This document shows, piece by piece, positions 55,287 to 64,000 of a stretch of 64,000 nucleotides of DNA (its first letter is position 1; each line of letters starts with the position of its first letter). Origin of the DNA: Escarpia spicata (lineage: Eukaryota; Annelida; Polychaeta; Sabellida; Siboglinidae); assembly GCA_963995525.1 (NCBI GenBank), contig OZ023206.1, positions 72,080,490-72,144,489 of the forward strand. Reading direction: 5' to 3'. Below the pieces are notes generated by a model. The model had not been told where the DNA came from and ran no database searches. It saw only the letters and a program-made list of their open reading frames with translations. The position numbers and the translations under genes were made by a program.

Positions 55287-55680
55287 GTGAAGCATGCGAC
55301 ATCAAGATTTTAAAGTGAGTGTTCATATGGTTTCTTACTCTATTTGAATATGTCTACTTAGTCACACCCGGGATGACCGATGTACCCACTCTCGCACCCA
55401 ACACAGTCAGGTAATAATATCCAAAAAACATGATTCGATTCGCCGAGTAGTCTAACACACGTTGCGACACCAATCTGTTGATATGTATCCGAGCATAATC
55501 ATACCTCGTGGTCATATATGAATATGTCAAACTTTTCACGCAATGGGTGGAAAAACGGTGTCTGATTGAAATTTATTTTGAAAAGAATATATATCATGCG
55601 AACGTTGTTTTTTGTTATTTCAATGTGTAAATTATACGTCTTTTATTATTATTATATATATTTATATATTATTGTCACAG

Positions 55681-55784
55681 TTGTTAACCTACGTGTTGGT
55701 TATGCAGGCACATTGATTACAGGAAAGTTAGAAAGGAACACAAGTTATACTGTAGTAATGGCTAAAAATAAAACATCCATTTAA
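55681..55784 (+). CDS. Possible terminal exon following the previous one
   Basis: From ATTGTCACAG, phase 1, to TAA 55782-55784. Encodes NLRVGYAGTLITGKLERNTS then YTVVMAKNKTSI. The LERNTSYTV turn resembles the end of a fibronectin type III-like beta sandwich, but it is too short to assign. AATAAA overlaps its end (55767-55772). Confidence 0.35.
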
Positions 55785-56665
55785 GAAGTGTCCATTGCCT
55801 TTAGTGTTATTTTGTGTTTTCTAACCCTTGCTGATTTTTGGAACCATTGATACAATTACTGTATATATTTATGCTTGGTAATGACACAAGTTAACATGAT
55901 AGTTACCTTTCTTAATTTTCTTAATTTCGTGCCATTACTGTGAAATCTATATCATAATTATACTATCCATTCATATTCAGCTTCATATATTCATTTATAT
56001 ATAACAAAATAATTAAACCTCGCTACTTTCATTGTATGCGAGGAGTAAAGAGGCCCGTTCTAGGGCTAAGGCATTATATAGATATAGTTTATTACAGTTC
56101 CTATACAGGAACACTGTAGTATGTGTAATGCCAGCGACATTCGGCGAATGCATTAGAACTACGTTAGTCCGACAGTTGTCTGTAGGTGGTAGCACTGTCA
56201 CATCAGATCAGATGTCGTCTGCTTGAAATAGCCGCTTTCGTGACAATTCTTTCCAGAGTTTTGTATAATTAATTTTATCTAAAATCTGTAATGATAACGG
56301 CATTCCAACCAATTCCTTATTAACATCATGTAACAAGGTAAGTATAACACAGTAAGTTGTGTATATATCTGTCAAAAAGAACAACAAATACACAATTTTG
56401 TTTGCATAGTTTTTTCCCACGGGAACAATAAGTTAATCAAAGTTGAACAGCAACAATCGTGCGTTATGTTCTGGCCCTGTGGGGGCGAAGAGGAAAGGTA
56501 AGGCAAACTATAATCACTGAATCAGCGCCTAATCATCATTGTTATCTTATTGGCGGTCTCATACATAGACTAGTCTTGACTCATACATAGGCATAGCTAT
56601 TAATATTATGATAATTTATATGCCGTTGTGTTAATTTGAAAGCCGCGTTTAAAAATACAGAATAC
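55785..56665. other. Non-coding stretch
   Basis: No gene recognised. Confidence 0.4.
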
Positions 56666-58773
56666 AAGATTTAACAAGATTGCCATCCAGAAAATTACTC
56701 TGGATGGCAGTTGGACAAAGAAGGCTTTTGGCTTATCGAGAGTCCAATACTTTTTATCTACATGTATCCCGCCTTTTTAAGGTGTGTGTCGATTTTATTT
56801 TTAAACATATTCACGCTACTAGCACCAACACAATCAGGAGATAATCTGTTCCATTCAGTCCTTTGTGAGAATGAGAACTTTCTTATATCTAATCTACACT
56901 GCTCCTTTACTAATGTAGCTTCATGTCCTCTGGTCCTTCTATCTTTCTTAACTGGGAAAAAAATGTTTCTATCAATATTTTCATAACCATTCAATATTTT
57001 AAACACTTCTATGTGATCTCCTCTCAATCTCCTGGTCTCTAGTGTTGTTAAACCACATTCTTTTAGGCGTATTTCGTAACTAAGATCCCTCAGATTTGGT
57101 ATCATTTTAGTCGCTCTCCTCTGTACTCTTTCTAGCATATCTATGTCCTTCTTCCGATATGGCCTCCATGCTTGTATACAATATTCTAAATGAGGCCTCA
57201 CTATTGTTTTGTACAGCGGTACTATTAATTCTTTTTTCTTATACGCTATATTTCGCCTAATTAATCCAAGGATTTGATTTCCCTTTGACGCTGCAATTCC
57301 GCACTGCTCTGAAACCTTCATATCAGCACTAATGGTTAACCCTAAGTCCTTTTCTTTTACAGTAGTACTTAGAACAGTACCCCCCATTTTATATTGTACC
57401 TCTTCATTCCCATGACCTGTGTGGAGGCATTTACATTTCTCAAAATTGAACAGCATTTGCCATTTTTCAGACCATTTGATCAACCTATCAAGATCATCTT
57501 GTAAATGCTGTCTGTCTCCATCACTTTTAATCCTTCTAAACACTTTTGTATCATCCGCAAATTTTAACACCTTGCTTGTTATATCATCGTCCAAATCGTT
57601 GATATATATTAAGAATAATATAGGTCCTAGTACTGATCCCTGTGGTACCCCACTCAATACCGATTTCCAGTTTGAAGCCTCCCCATCAACTACTACACGT
57701 TGTCTTCTGTCATTCAGCCATTTTTCTATCCAGTTTATTATACCATTTCCTATGCCATGGGCCTTTAGCTTAAGGAGTAATCTTTGATGTGATACTTTGT
57801 CGAAAGCTTTTTGAAAATCTAAATAGATGATATCTACTGGTGATCCCTCATCTACCCACCTAGTGATGTCTTCCAAAAAACATAACATATTTGTTAAGCA
57901 TGACCTCGCTTTTAAAAACCCGTGTTGAGATGGGTTTATCAAGTTATGTTTAACAAGAAAATCCACCATGTGATCTTTAATTAGTCTTTCTAATAATTTG
58001 CAAATCACTGATGTTAAACTCACTGGTCTATAGTTCTCTGACTTGTTTCTCGGACCTTTTTTAAATAACGGTATAATGTTTGCCTCTTTCCATTCTAAAG
58101 AGACCACTCCCTCTTCTAATGACAAATTGAAAACTGTTGCAAGCGGTGCGCTAATTTGTTCTACAATTTCCAATAGTAATTTGGGCGGAATCCCGTCCAC
58201 TCCAGGTGATTTATTATCCTTCATAGCCCTTATTTTCTTAGCTACCATTTCCGAGGTTACAACTAACTGTCCTAAATAGTCTGAATCTGCCCCCTTGAAC
58301 TTAGCCTCTGGTACTGGCAGTGAACTAATATCTTCCCTGGTAAACACTGAACTAAAATACTCATTCAGGTCTTCTGCCATTAAGAATCCCTCTGATATTG
58401 TATTTCCAGCACTATCTTCTAGAGGACCGACCTTATCCTGAACTTTCTGTTTGCTTCGAATATACGCATAAAAACTCTTACTGTCATGTTTTATATTAAT
58501 AGCTAATTTTTTTTCATAGCTTCTCTTTGAATTTCTAATTTCAGCTGTAGCTTGATTAAGTGCTTCTTTATAAATGTTGTAGTCTTCATCATTTCCAGTA
58601 CATCTATATGACTTCCACATCATTTGTTTATACTTAATTTTTCTAATGGCTTCTTTCGATAAGTGTTTCTTTTTAGACCGTTTCCCTTGTTTTTTGAAAG
58701 GTACAAATTTATCGACTATGCACTTAATTTCACTATTTAAGATATTCCAGCATTCGGTTACGACGGGCATCTT
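56666..58773 (-). mobile_element. CR1-like LINE (family A), young 5'-truncated copy
   Basis: The minus-strand copy runs from a 5' truncation at about 58,773 to the tail made of repeated CTTGTTAAAT at about 56,666. Its 670-codon ORF2 remnant is fully open, so the insertion is recent. It lies between the Death-domain gene and the LRR gene. Confidence 0.93.
56758..58770 (-). CDS. CR1-like ORF2 C-terminal two-thirds: reverse transcriptase
   Basis: 670 codons without a stop. It lacks the endonuclease. RT motifs in order: KNKSPGVDGIPPKLLLEI, VPLEW-like VSLEWKEANIIPLFKK, NYRPVSLTSV, YLDFQKAFDKV, SGVPQGSVLGPILF, FADDTKVFRR, GLTISADMKVSEQ, then the C-terminal domain with PHLEYCIQAWRPYRKKD. Compared with the 23,836 copy it has lost two codons before EWNRLS and is intact where that copy has TGA and TAA. 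The first ATG is internal and not the element's true start. Confidence 0.92.
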   Translation of the reverse strand: MPVVTECWNILNSEIKCIVDKFVPFKKQGKRSKKKHLSKEAIRKIKYKQMMWKSYRCTGNDEDYNIYKEALNQATAEIRNSKRSYEKKLAINIKHDSKSFYAYIRSKQKVQDKVGPLEDSAGNTISEGFLMAEDLNEYFSSVFTREDISSLPVPEAKFKGADSDYLGQLVVTSEMVAKKIRAMKDNKSPGVDGIPPKLLLEIVEQISAPLATVFNLSLEEGVVSLEWKEANIIPLFKKGPRNKSENYRPVSLTSVICKLLERLIKDHMVDFLVKHNLINPSQHGFLKARSCLTNMLCFLEDITRWVDEGSPVDIIYLDFQKAFDKVSHQRLLLKLKAHGIGNGIINWIEKWLNDRRQRVVVDGEASNWKSVLSGVPQGSVLGPILFLIYINDLDDDITSKVLKFADDTKVFRRIKSDGDRQHLQDDLDRLIKWSEKWQMLFNFEKCKCLHTGHGNEEVQYKMGGTVLSTTVKEKDLGLTISADMKVSEQCGIAASKGNQILGLIRRNIAYKKKELIVPLYKTIVRPHLEYCIQAWRPYRKKDIDMLERVQRRATKMIPNLRDLSYEIRLKECGLTTLETRRLRGDHIEVFKILNGYENIDRNIFFPVKKDRRTRGHEATLVKEQCRLDIRKFSFSQRTEWNRLSPDCVGASSVNMFKNKIDTHLKKAGYM

Positions 58774-59475
58774 AACTTAAGACTTAACTCTGATGTGTGA
58801 AAACAGTCGTCAAAACTTAATTTAGTAGAAACAACTTAATTTATCAGGGTTTATCTATATTATTGGCAATATTATACAGCAAACACACCACATGTCAACA
58901 AAACGAATAATAAAAACAATAAAAGAGATAGTATGGTGTATTATTTATGTTATAAATGTTTTCATTAATTATTAATAATTTTGTACAGGAATGTTTTTTG
59001 AAATATGTTAGTTTTATTGTTACAGTTTAAAATGCCCAATCGTCAGAGCGGTCTCGTAGGTTAATGATTATTATGATAATTATGAATGTTGTTTGTTTGT
59101 AGTTTCCAGATGACCGACCGCTCGTTGTAATACATTGTATGCCATTGCTCCGGACGCTGCCGACTAAATTGAAACAAATTGAACAAGTTCAAATTTGTTG
59201 TTTGCCGCCGCATAATGAGACACGAGGTCGACACATTCGTGAGCAGGAAACATTAAAGAGTTGTTATTTAACGGAATGTGACATACTTGAGAAGGAAAGT
59301 GTTGTCCACTTCTGTTGTTGGTCAGTGGTCAGTCAGTGTAGTGGACATGAGTGGACATAGCAACATGCGGCAGTTTATTGTCTATTGTGCACGTATTATG
59401 TAGTTTAATCTGTGATAGCGAGTGACGCGGTCGTGTGTTTGTGGTGTTTAATCAAGGAATATAATTCACCCACAG
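58774..59475. other. Non-coding or unassigned stretch before the LRR exons
   Basis: A 73-codon frame at 59,139-59,360 has no recognisable domain. Further upstream LRR exons are expected but not recognised. Confidence 0.35.
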
Positions 59476-59568
59476 CTTGAGCGAGAACGCCGCCGTATTT
59501 CGTGACGACGAGGCGGCGCGGAGCCTGGGGACCGCCGTCGCGTCTCTATCAGATCTACGTGAATTACA
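59476..59568 (+). CDS. Leucine-rich-repeat gene, exon A
   Basis: 93 bases between CCCACAG and GTAAGT, phase 2-2. Encodes LSENAAVFRDDEAARSLGTA then VASLSDLREL, a ribonuclease-inhibitor-type LRR. One repeat per exon with phase 2 borders is the usual layout of NLR-type and RNI-type LRR genes. The start of the gene lies upstream and was not found. Confidence 0.7.
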
Positions 59569-59713
59569 GTAAGTTTAATTATTTATTACAACATGTGTTA
59601 ACAGTGTAGTTGTTAATGTAGACATGTCGTCGTGGGAGAGTTGAGAGAAGTGAGTTTGTGAGACGACAGATGTGTGTTGTTGGTGAGATAAAAACAACTC
59701 GTTTACGTTACAG

Positions 59714-59800
59714 CCTCAAGCAATGTCAACTGACGGACGTCGGACTCCGACACATCGTGGACGGCCTCACCCGGGGCTGTACACATTTGACTGACCTCGG
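59714..59800 (+). CDS. Leucine-rich-repeat gene, exon B
   Basis: 87 bases between TTACAG and GTAAGG, phase 2-2, one 29-residue repeat: LKQCQLTDVGLRHIVDGLTR then GCTHLTDL. The LxxCxLTDxGL pattern is a classic RNI-type LRR. Confidence 0.82.
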
Positions 59801-60344
59801 GTAAGGACACATTTCCTTATTCACCCCACATCATTTCACATTTACCCCATCACACCAATGATGACTTATCGGTTTTAGCTGTGCATTTAATTTGAATAGA
59901 CTTATGTTGTTTGTTTTGGCATTTGTTAAATTAAAACCAAATTGTACACATCAATTACCTAATTGCTATTAACATTCCGTAAACGTTACCTTTTTATTCG
60001 AAATGTTTAAATTGTAAATTATATAAACAATTTGCTGCAAAAATAAAACTCACCTTTACTTTAAGTTTAGTTGGTTTACTGAAGTCTGAACAAAACTAAA
60101 CAGGTGCGAAAGTTGCGTTGTGTCAGTGTCACGTGTCATAGTTAATTGTGATGATTGCAAATACTTGTTGATTATGGTAAATTATGTCTTATTCACCACA
60201 TCATGTATAAGTTTACCCCACCCTCGTGACGTGTTGCTGATGTAGTCGGGTTACTTGTGTGTATATGGACATTGTTTATGTTTGTGTGTTTAGTGAGGTG
60301 AGAGAAAGTGTGAGACGTCGTCAATCTTGTCTCCTTCTTTACAG

Positions 60345-60431
60345 GTGTTGGGGCTACAAGTGTCAGTTGACATCAGCCAGTGAGGAGACCGTGAGATGTC
60401 TCCTCACTCAACTACCCCAGGTGGAGATACG
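60345..60431 (+). CDS. Leucine-rich-repeat gene, exon C
   Basis: 87 bases between TTTACAG and GTAAGT, phase 2-2. Encodes CWGYKCQLTSASEETVRCLL then TQLPQVEI, a diverged final repeat or cap. Confidence 0.72.
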
Positions 60432-60526
60432 GTAAGTCTTTACTACATGCACGTGTTAGTGTGTTGACAGTGCGTACAGAGCTGTGTGAGTGTCGTGTGT
60501 CGCTTCACGTCTCCTCTCTCTTCCAG

Positions 60527-60599
60527 GCTGCGGTTGTCCCTGTCACCCCCGTCGTGGGTCAGACAACTCCAGGCCAAGTTCCCCGAGAGGGTTCTTTAG
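60527..60599 (+). CDS. Leucine-rich-repeat gene, last exon
   Basis: From CTTCCAG to TAG 60597-60599, continuing phase 2. Encodes LRLSLSPPSWVRQLQAKFPE and RVL, a C-terminal cap helix. With A-C this gives the last three repeats of an LRR protein. Whether it is an NLR, an F-box/LRR protein or another RNI protein cannot be decided without the upstream exons. Confidence 0.68.
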
Positions 60600-62660
60600 G
60601 CAAGTCACTTCTATACAGTCGCCGTCCACGTCACACACCAACCACACAACTGTCAAATAACACACCCTCACAACTGTGTCCAACTCCTCAACGACCACCG
60701 AGTGTCCCCAAATGTCAACCTTATTAGACGCGGCTGTAAAACGTGCCGCGAGTGATAAACAACAACGTCCGACCGACCTTCACCTTAGTTCACATCAGAC
60801 GCTGTGCGGCTGTGCAATGTATCACAAAGTATCAAAAGTCGCCGGAGTTGCTACGTCTGACGTGAGTGATGACGTCACGCTTTGCCTTGTGGCCGTCGTG
60901 AAATGTACAGTGTAACATTTAGTAATCTTGAAACAGGTTTTAATTGTGGCCAAAGCAAAGGGCAACGTGGAAAACACTGGAAAACTAACACAGTCAGAGG
61001 AAATATACTAGACAATTATTTTTTATTAAGATGTTTTTAGATGTGTTCCCGTCGTGTAAATCATGCCTTTAGAAGAACGACTTGATATAAATTGATCTAT
61101 TATTTCACTACTGAAGTTCAGTGATCCTTTAGTCTAGACTTAGCCTTTTACAATATCAATAATCGCATTCAATTATGCATTGTGTCTGTGCCAAAATATA
61201 ATTCCTAATAGCGTTATCTGTTGCAGAATATAACTGGCCAATTGAATATAGTCGTAAGACGTAGTTATGACAATGGATTTAAATTGAACTATTTCTTATT
61301 ACTTTGAGATAAAAACAATGTTAACTCTAAATACTACGTCATGATGTTTCTACTTGACAAGGCATGAAAGAAACAACTTTGAAATCCTCGTTCTGGCCAA
61401 CTGTGTTGTATGGAACAGTTTCACGAAGTCCCATCACGTTCCTTACAACGAGAGTCCACGGAATATCAACTGTAGTTGTGCTCATGAAATACTGTAGTAC
61501 ATTTATAAAACTCAGTGAGTGTAAATATATATATATTTACAGATATGACTCTTTTCCTGGTCACAGGACTCCCGGCCACATGACTCCTGGCCACACGACT
61601 GCTGTAGACACAACTACTGGAAACAAACCTGCTGAAGACACCAATACCTAAGTGTATCATTGAAGACAGTTTGAATAACATTTACTTGTGTGTATTGCTG
61701 CTAAAGTTGGAGCCACTGCACATACAAGACATTTATAAGAAACTAGTGTGCAATGATTGTTTAGAGAGATTAACTATTTGGTTAACACTGTATATAATAT
61801 GAGACATCTTCCCCTTGCCTTCAGGGGAAGATGTCCGAACTGTTGCGTGTGCACATTTCCATTATTGGTCATCATTAGCGCTGATAACAAGTTACTTTCA
61901 CCTTTATTTGATTTTGGTATGTAGAGTTATCAGCTGAAGTTTTATTGCTGTTAATGGAAATTGTGCAAAATATAGTTTAGATACCTGGTAACAAGATACA
62001 AATATTACAGAATACGAATACTACACGGTAGCTAATTTCTTTGAAGTAGCTACGCTGTCTGCATCTAAGTGGGTTTATGGTCTGTCTGTGTGGATTGTCT
62101 TGTGTTGGAGAGCATTGCAGATAATTTGAGACGAACACCTGGCGATTGATTGACTGGTCACTTGTCTTCACATTTATAATCGTCACAGGCGAGTTTTTCT
62201 ATGTTAATTGAATTCTGTCTGCACGGTTGGATTTCACCAAACTACATTACTACACATGTATATATCTTGGCTTTGTATCATTTATTTTAATATAAATATA
62301 TTATTTTTATCTAGGTATTTGTTACTTTTATCTGAATGTACTGATTATTTGTTTGAAATAAAACATCATTACTGTACTAGCAATTTTAATATTTCTTCAA
62401 AGCGTTTGCCAGTAATTTCAATCATAGTGTTTCAACATAGCTGCCCAATGAATGTTCTGATAAGACTTGCAAAACCAATTCAGTTTGTAGATTTGTTGGT
62501 AAAAGTATAGTTCAATTTGTAGTTCTTAATTTTTAAAATAAATTGTACAGGGGCCATCCATATAATACATACTACTCTTAGGGAAGTGAGTGGTCTTTGG
62601 GTCAGCGTGAGGAAGCCTTACTTGGAGGTATACATGTAGTAGGACTTGGATCAACAGCCC
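60600..62660. other. 3' flank and non-coding stretch
   Basis: No gene recognised. Near 61,555-61,610 the phrase CCCGGCCACATGACTCCTGG/CCACACGACT is a short imperfect repeat. A small hairpin CATCTTCCCCTTGCCTTCAG-GGGAAGATG is at about 61,805-61,833. Confidence 0.35.
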
Positions 62661-62682
62661 GGCTCGATTACCCACAGAGCTA

Positions 62683-62880
62683 CTGCCCCACCCCTCCCTC
62701 TAATGCCCCACCCTCCCTAATGCCCCATCCCTCCCTCTAACGCCCCACCCCTCCCTCCAGCGCCCACCCCTCCCTCTAACGCCTCACCTCTCCATCTAAC
62801 GCCCCACCCCACCATCTAACGCCCCACACTCCCTCTAACACCCCACCCCTCATTCTACCGCCCCACCCTCCCTCTAACGC
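62683..62880. repeat. C-rich minisatellite, about 19-20-bp unit
   Basis: About ten variants of CCCCACCCCTCCCTCTAACG. The minus strand therefore has repeated GGGG/GGG runs able to form G-quadruplexes. It borders the LINE that follows. Confidence 0.92.
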
Positions 62881-62884
62881 TAAC

Positions 62885-64000
62885 AGATAACAACAAAATA
62901 GCAAATCAATTCAACACCTTTTCTTCAAAATCTTGCTAATAAAATCGATACTGAAGGAAAACCTAACTTCAAATCTTATATAGACAAGAAGAAAGTAGAC
63001 ATAGTTTTCACATTTACACCAACTGATGAAGAACAAACGAAAACAATTATAAATAAATAAAAACAAGAAAAGCTCTGGATATGACAGCATTTCATGTCAA
63101 AGCTTCAGTCAATGCCTTAGCCAAGCCAATTACTTTTATAATTAATCAGTCACTGACAACAGGAAGATTTCCCAATAAATTGAAAATGGCAAAGATTGTT
63201 CCTATTTTCAAGAAAGATGATGAACACGATATAAATAACTACAGATGTATATCACTTTTACCTTCTGTATTTAAAGTGTTTGAAAAAGCAGTTCATGCAC
63301 AACTATTTAAATATTTCACTATAAATAACCTCTTATGTGTAAATCAGTACGGATTCAGAGAAGGTTATTCTACTGAATTAGCATTAACTGAAATGGTAGA
63401 TCGAATATATTTAGATCTTGATAAATAAACTACCTATGTCAATATTCATAGATTTGTCAATGGCCTTTGACACTATTGACCATGCAATTCTCATTAGCAA
63501 GCTAAAACATTACGGCGTAACAAATGTAGAGTTAGATTGGTTGAGAAGTTACTTATACAACAGACAGCAATATGTTGAAGTTAACAACTTTCAATCATCT
63601 GCAGAAACAATAATCGCAGAGGTCCTTCAAGGGTCAATATTAGGACCTCTACTATTCTTAATATATATCAATGATTTAGCAATGGCTAGTGCAAAATTTA
63701 CACCCATCATGTATGCTGATGACACCACCCTGCTCAACACGTTGGGCAACTTCACAAATAACCATATAACTAACTCAACATCTAATCAAATAAATGCGGA
63801 ATTAATCAAGTTAACGGACTGGGTAGCAGTGAACAAGCTCTCACTCAATGTAAGCAAAACGAAGATGATGATTTTTCAGAGTAAACAAAGAAAATAGAAA
63901 AATAGCGACATTCCTAATATTGAGGTAAACAGTTCCAATTGAACATGTGACACACTTTAAATTTCTTGGTATTCTCATAGACTCGAATCTAACATGGTCT
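62885..64000 (+). mobile_element. LINE reverse transcriptase, cut by the window end
   Basis: After a short broken N-terminal part, two overlapping frames encode an RT: KPITFIINQSLTTGRFPNKL, KIVPIFKKDDEHDINNYR, FREGYSTELALTEM, then (shifted frame from 63,418) IFIDLSMAFDTIDHAIL, LQGSILGPLLFLIYINDL and MYADDTTLL, ending with KLSLNVSKTKMMIF. One frameshift near 63,420 and a stop at 63,897 break it, and the following bases continue the element. It belongs to the jockey/CR1 side of non-LTR elements but is distinct from family A. Confidence 0.85.

Overview
The window looks like nuclear DNA of an aquatic invertebrate animal. Host genes have spliceosomal introns with GT..AG borders, intergenic DNA is AT-rich, and there are long CA, TA and CACACACG microsatellites, tRNA-derived SINE pieces and at least five kinds of non-LTR retrotransposon. 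The phylum cannot be fixed from the sequence; a lophotrochozoan or an invertebrate deuterostome would fit.

Bases 1 to about 7,740 are most of a Polinton/Maverick (adintovirus-like) element, clearly richer in G+C than its flank. All genes lie on the minus strand, packed with gaps of a few bases or short overlaps. In transcription order they are: a NADAR-domain protein, an FtsK/HerA-type packaging ATPase, two conserved Polinton proteins of unknown role, a small membrane ORF, a chromodomain integrase, a single-pass membrane protein, a penton-like minor capsid protein, a 39-residue Gly-rich miniprotein, a basic pX-like core protein, the double-jelly-roll major capsid protein and an adenain-type protease. 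Capsid and integrase genes each carry one in-frame TGA; the others are open. TATA-like boxes lie about 30 to 50 bases before several start codons. No DNA polymerase B is present; it probably lies left of the window.

Bases 7,740 to 23,500 are mostly non-coding host DNA with SINE and LINE fragments, a foldback element and inverted/direct repeat clusters. They hold two exons of the decapping-complex gene LSM1 (15,847-16,382) and one unidentified broken coding region (18,706-19,640, minus).

Bases 23,500 to 43,040 are dominated by retrotransposons: a nearly complete CR1-like element (SGNH-esterase ORF1, endonuclease/RT ORF2) and a fragment of the same family, a PHD-finger fragment with a 2A-like NPGP motif, an RTE-like element, two L2/Nimb-like elements and a Rex1-like RT. 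Bases 43,040 to 50,000 are non-coding, with a 33-bp palindrome of two Grainyhead-type sites, a cluster of nine AGGTCA half-sites and a candidate solo LTR.

Bases 50,001 to 55,784 hold a multi-exon gene that I do not recognise as a named family: a short start exon, a Death-domain-like exon, coiled-coil exons, an array of nine 67-bp units each with a splice-acceptor-like signal, and a Cys-rich last exon. Every assigned internal exon is symmetric phase 1-1. A young 5'-truncated CR1-like copy (56,666-58,773, minus) separates it from the last four exons of a leucine-rich-repeat gene (59,476-60,599). A G-rich/C-rich minisatellite and another LINE reverse transcriptase close the window.
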